Assembly: GCA_902826335.1 (NCBI GenBank)
Contig: CADEEL010000013.1
Span: 17,788-81,787, forward strand
Reading direction: 5' to 3'
DNA from: an uncultured Alphaproteobacteria bacterium
GTDB lineage: Bacteria > Pseudomonadota > Alphaproteobacteria > Caulobacterales > Aquidulcibacteraceae
DNA: 64,000 nt
Positions 60,854 through 64,000 of the stretch are shown in pieces. The notes under the pieces are model-generated. The model worked only from the letters and a program-made list of their open reading frames with translations. It did no database searches and was not told the DNA's origin. How positions within the stretch are numbered: the stretch's first letter is position 1; each line of letters begins with the position of its first letter. The translations under genes and the position numbers were made by a program.

Positions 60854-62256
60854 TGCTAAGGCTTGCATTTCTACTCATCATTGCGGTGCTCGCCGCGCTC
60901 GCCGCGTGGCAGGCGTCAACCGATCCAGGCTCGGTGCGCATCGAATGGAGCGGCTGGCGCGTGGATACCAGCGCGCTTTTCGCCTTGCTCGCGCTCGTCG
61001 CGCTGGTGGCGGTCGCGCTGCCATTGCTCCGCCTGCTGATGGTTCTGATGGATGCGCCGGGCCGATTGGGCAAGGCCGGTGAGCGCGCGCGCATACGGCG
61101 CGGGCAAGAGGCGCTGGCGCTTGGCCTCATCGCGGCGGAAGCCGGCGAATTCGACGAGGCGCGCAAGCACGCCGACAAGGCCGAGGATTTGATCGAAGAG
61201 CCGCGCCTCGCCAACCTCCTTCAGGCGCGCGCGGCGGAAGTCTCCGGCGATATCGCGGCGGCCGAGCGCGCATATTCCGGCATGCTCACCAATGAAGACA
61301 CCGAATTGCTCGGCCGCAAGGGCCTTCTGCAGGCGGCGCTGAAGCGCGGGGATCGCACGTCGGCCATGGCGCACGCCGAAGCGGCGATGCGCATATCCAA
61401 GTCCGCGGCATGGCCATTTCAATCCCTGTTTGAACTCAAGGTGCAGGCGGCCGATTGGGAAGGCGCGCTCGAAGCGCTTGAGCAAGGCGAGAAGCGCCGT
61501 CTCGTGGAAGATCGCGTCGCGCGCCGACGCCGCGCCGTGCTGCTCACCGCAGCCGCCGCCAAGGCCGAACGTGAACGGCGCGGGGAGAAGGCTTCCGATC
61601 AGGCGCAGAAGGCCGTGCGCATGTCGCCGGGATTTGCGCCCGGGGCCGCGCTCGCCGCGCGTCTTCTCGCTGGCGAAGGCAAGGACGAACGCGCCGCTTC
61701 CATTCTCGAGGAAGCCTGGGAGCACGCGCCCCATCCCGCGCTCGCCCACGCCTATCGCGATCTCAAGACGGGTGAGAGCGTCGTCGCGCGCGCGCAGCGC
61801 ATGCAGAGCCTCATCGACAAACGTCGCGACAGCCGCGAAAGCCGCATCGTCACCGCCGAACTGGCGATGGAGCGGCAGGACTGGACTGGCGCCCAGACCG
61901 CGCTGGACGACGCCTATCGCGAATTCCCATCCTCGCGCATCTGCACTTTGTTCGCGCAAGCCGCGCGCGGCCGCGGCGATGACACGGCCGCACGCACCTG
62001 GATCACCCAGGCCGCCGCCGCGCCGCGCGAACCGGATTGGTCCGACCTCGATCCCGAGGGCCCCGCCTTCATGTACGACGACACGGACTGGGCCCGTCTT
62101 GTCTATGTCTACGGGGATGCGGGACAGCTGATCCATCCGCGCATGGACCGCGCGGGTGAGGCGAGCCCCGGCTCGCTGCTCGCGCTGCCGCCGGCGACGG
62201 GTGGCGATGGACTTCGTCCGCCGCACGATACGATTGTCGAGGCGCGCAGCGCCTGA
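60853..62256 (+). CDS. hemY: HemY-type membrane TPR protein
   Basis: 467 residues. HemY N-terminal domain with two membrane helices (about 3-20 and 37-60, with GSVRIEWSGWRVDT between) and TPR-like repeats through the C-terminal two thirds. A TGATG overlap joins it to the mitofilin-like gene. The role in heme biosynthesis is not enzymatically defined; this is not protoporphyrinogen oxidase. Confidence 0.9.
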   Translation: MLRLAFLLIIAVLAALAAWQASTDPGSVRIEWSGWRVDTSALFALLALVALVAVALPLLRLLMVLMDAPGRLGKAGERARIRRGQEALALGLIAAEAGEFDEARKHADKAEDLIEEPRLANLLQARAAEVSGDIAAAERAYSGMLTNEDTELLGRKGLLQAALKRGDRTSAMAHAEAAMRISKSAAWPFQSLFELKVQAADWEGALEALEQGEKRRLVEDRVARRRRAVLLTAAAAKAERERRGEKASDQAQKAVRMSPGFAPGAALAARLLAGEGKDERAASILEEAWEHAPHPALAHAYRDLKTGESVVARAQRMQSLIDKRRDSRESRIVTAELAMERQDWTGAQTALDDAYREFPSSRICTLFAQAARGRGDDTAARTWITQAAAAPREPDWSDLDPEGPAFMYDDTDWARLVYVYGDAGQLIHPRMDRAGEASPGSLLALPPATGGDGLRPPHDTIVEARSA

Positions 62257-62317
62257 TGGGCGTCTGCAGAGCCTGCGCTTGCTTGGGGCGGCGCGCGCCT
62301 GTATCAGCGGCGCCGGA

Positions 62318-62393
62318 GCCGCCTTAGCTCAGCCGGTAGAGCGGCGCATTCGTAATGCGTAGGTCAGGTGTTCGAGTCACCTAGGCGGCACCA
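62318..62393 (+). tRNA. tRNA-Thr (anticodon CGT)
   Basis: The 76-base cloverleaf includes encoded CCA. Acceptor GCCGCCT pairs with AGGCGGC; D-arm AGCTCAGCCGGTAGAGC; anticodon stem GCGCA/TGCGT with loop TTCGTAA, anticodon CGT reading ACG; T-arm with GTTCGAGTC. Discriminator base A. Confidence 0.96.
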
Positions 62394-62410
62394 TTCCATT
62401 GCTGTACGCC

Positions 62411-62503
62411 GAGCGTGCGATAGCCAAAAGTGGATATCGGTTTTGGCGCTCTTTGGGCTCTAACTATTTGAATGAGAGCGTGATCGTTTGAGATTGATTT
62501 AAT
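62411..62503 (+). repeat. Intergenic palindromic repeat element, copy 1
   Basis: A nested inverted repeat: GAGCG outer arm, CCAAAAGTGG and CGGTTTTGG core (62424-62446), CGCTC outer arm, followed by AGAGCGTGATCGTTTGAG, a stretch common in alphaproteobacterial intergenic repeats. The core resembles the repeat at 63895 on the opposite orientation. It fills the gap after tRNA-Thr. Confidence 0.7.
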
Positions 62504-62571
62504 CGTAAGCGATCAGGCCCTCGACCAGCGAGGGAAGACTTGCACTTGCGGCGGGTCGAACGCCTCGCCCG

Positions 62572-63747
62572 TTAGGCCGGCGTGGACGGAGGGCTATCCG
62601 GTTCAGGGTCTTGCTCGCGCGCGGGCGGCGGCGGGGGCGGAGCTGGGGCCGGTGCGCTGGCCTGGACGCTGGCCTGGGCGCTGGCTTGTTGCGCCGCCGG
62701 CCGCTCGTCAGCCTCGTCCTCATCGTCATAGTCGTCGCTGTCAGCAGCGCGATCACGCCGCCCCATGGCGAACCAGCCGAGCGCGGCGAGCGCGATCACC
62801 CCCAGCGCGATCCACGGAAAAAGACCCTGGAGCCCCGCGCCGCCGGCTTGCCCGCCCGCATTGGTTTGCACAAAGCCCTGCCCTGTCGCCGCGGCGGCCG
62901 AAGCGACGTTCTGCTCGCCGGTGACCAGCCCCGGCAGATCCACTGCGGCGCGCCGATCGCTGGCCGTCGCATCGCCATAACGCTGGCCGGCCGGAAAGGA
63001 GAGCCCTTGCATGAAGGCCGGCATCGCCGCGACCAGCTGGCCCAATTGATTGGCGCGCACCACGGATGTCAGGCTGGCGACGCCGCCGCGCCCGAGCGCG
63101 CGTTGTTCATGGCGTATGTTGCGCGTGGCCGGGCCATCGGGCGCCGTGCGTTCGGCCCAGGAGAGCGCGCCGGCCGGGCTGAAGGCGGGCGCGGTTTCGA
63201 ACCGCTCGAAGCCACGCGCGGCGGAGGTCCGCGCGGTGCGCACCGCGCCTTCGAAGGCGGGCGCCGTCAGCGCGGCTGCGTTGTCCGGCGGCACATAGCC
63301 GAGTGCCTCATAGGCGAGCACGCTGCCCCAGAAATCGGCGCTGGTGGTCGCCACGCCGACGGGCGCGACAAGGCCGAGGATATCGCCGCGCGGCGCGGGC
63401 GCGCCGGCGCGCTGCAGATAGGCCTGCGCTTCGGCGGGCGAGAGCAGTTCGAACCCGGCCGGCACGGTGAGCGTGACGGCGCCATCGGCCAGCGAAATCT
63501 GGCCAGCGCGCGCGGCAGGCGCGGCCGGCGCGGGCGCTGCGGATTGGCGCTGCAAGGGCGCCGCGCGCACCGGCGCTTGCGCTGGAGCGGGCGCGACTTG
63601 CACTGGAGCAGGTCGCAGGGGCGCGGCCTGAGCGGCCGGAGCTGGCGGTGGGCGATAGGGCGGCGTTTCGGGCGGGCCGTCGGCCCAAGCCAAGCCCGCG
63701 CCGCAGGCCAGGGCGAGCGCACATGCGGCCGCAGTTACTTGTCGCAT
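62572..63747 (-). CDS. DUF2167-like membrane-anchored protein
   Basis: 391 residues from MRQVTAAACALALACGAG, with GGAGG upstream; signal peptide to about residue 23. An Ala/Pro/Gln-rich linker (30-85) leads to a DUF2167-like domain with ISLADGAVTLTVPAGFELL and WGSVLAYEALGYVPPDNA. A membrane helix near 310-330 and a low-complexity acidic then Ala/Ser/Pro tail end it. Function of this family is unknown. It is monocistronic, convergent with tRNA-Thr. Confidence 0.72.
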   Translation of the reverse strand: MRQVTAAACALALACGAGLAWADGPPETPPYRPPPAPAAQAAPLRPAPVQVAPAPAQAPVRAAPLQRQSAAPAPAAPAARAGQISLADGAVTLTVPAGFELLSPAEAQAYLQRAGAPAPRGDILGLVAPVGVATTSADFWGSVLAYEALGYVPPDNAAALTAPAFEGAVRTARTSAARGFERFETAPAFSPAGALSWAERTAPDGPATRNIRHEQRALGRGGVASLTSVVRANQLGQLVAAMPAFMQGLSFPAGQRYGDATASDRRAAVDLPGLVTGEQNVASAAAATGQGFVQTNAGGQAGGAGLQGLFPWIALGVIALAALGWFAMGRRDRAADSDDYDDEDEADERPAAQQASAQASVQASAPAPAPPPPPPAREQDPEPDSPPSTPA

Positions 63748-63831
63748 CCGATCCTCCAGGCCCAATCGATCTTTCCCGGGCTATTAACCATAGACGCACG
63801 CGCCTGTCGCCTTTCCGTCCTGCAAGGCTTC

Positions 63832-63882
63832 AGACTGCTTTCCGGCCGAGTGGACACCGGCCGGCTGCTCGGAAAGCAGTCT
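63832..63882. repeat. Nested hairpin upstream of the DUF2167 gene
   Basis: AGACTGCTTTCCG (63832-63844) pairs with CGGAAAGCAGTCT (63870-63882), 13 bp, enclosing a second GGCC/GGCC inverted repeat. It is followed by AATTATAT on the plus strand, so it may be a weak terminator of a gene outside the window or a repeat. Confidence 0.5.
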
Positions 63883-63894
63883 AATTATATGAGT

Positions 63895-63942
63895 AGCGCG
63901 CGCTCGGACGCAAAACCGGTTCCCACTTTTGCTGAGCGCGCT
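63895..63942 (-). repeat. Intergenic palindromic repeat element, copy 2
   Basis: AGCGCG...CGCTC outer arm and GCAAAACCGG/TTCCCACTTTTGC core, closing with GAGCGCGCT. The core is the reverse orientation of copy 1 (GCAAAAGTGG versus CCAAAAGTGG arms). Such AAAAGTGG-type palindromes are dispersed in many alphaproteobacterial genomes. Confidence 0.7.
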
Positions 63943-64000
63943 AGCTGTGAGCTTTCAATAGGTTGTCCATCCGACCCGAAGCCGGGAGATTGAGGGTGTC

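Noticed and set aside
1..64000. CRISPR array, insertion sequence, prophage or integrase
   Set aside because: No regularly spaced repeats, transposase motifs or phage genes were seen; gene composition is uniform across the window.

Overview
The window is a high-GC alphaproteobacterial chromosome segment without plasmid, phage or transposon signs. The best taxonomic clue is the chemotaxis operon at 25.1-35.3 kb. Its order (mcp, STAS, cheY, cheA, cheW, cheR, cheB, cheY, cheD, cheU, a third cheY-like gene, cheE) is the Caulobacter crescentus che1 order. Together with a FlaEY-like protein and cbb3/FixLJ genes, this suggests Caulobacterales or a Hyphomonadaceae-like relative. Genes are densely packed and many join by ATGA or TGATG overlaps.

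0-13 kb is a low-oxygen respiration region. It holds a FixLJ-type heme sensor pair (fixJ cut by the left edge) and the complete ccoNOQPGHIS set for cbb3 oxidase and its assembly. It also holds a lipoprotein cytochrome c, two tandem-domain universal stress proteins, a two-TM potassium channel and a small membrane protein. Three FNR/FixK-type boxes (1703, 11346, 12534) sit in the divergent promoter regions and tie these genes together.

13-25 kb is metabolic. A leftward run encodes an EF-G-like GTPase, a HIT-type protein with an apparent frameshift, a phosphonatase-like HAD hydrolase, an L-2-hydroxyglutarate dehydrogenase-like flavoprotein and a GH13 alpha-glucosidase. An M1 aminopeptidase follows. 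A rightward three-gene cassette then encodes a Rieske oxygenase, an APC permease and an FAH-family hydrolase.

25-43 kb is motility and chemotaxis: the che operon, an outer-membrane protein, a 1482-residue FlaEY-like protein and an unusual zinc phospholipase C-like/DUF4332 fusion.

43-56 kb is mixed housekeeping. It includes rlmN, an HCCA isomerase with an SDR, and an ECF sigma/ChrR pair with its own recognisable promoter. A SpoU methyltransferase, an isoaspartyl peptidase, a quinone reductase, two further SDRs, an EamA transporter, a YhhN protein and gpsA follow.

55.7-64 kb carries a TetR regulator and two paralogous 36-37-residue membrane peptides between gpsA and tsaD. After these come hemC-hemD-mitofilin-like-hemY, tRNA-Thr(CGT), a DUF2167-like protein and two copies of an intergenic palindromic repeat. 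Positions and motifs were read by eye; family assignments come from recognised motifs, not database searches.
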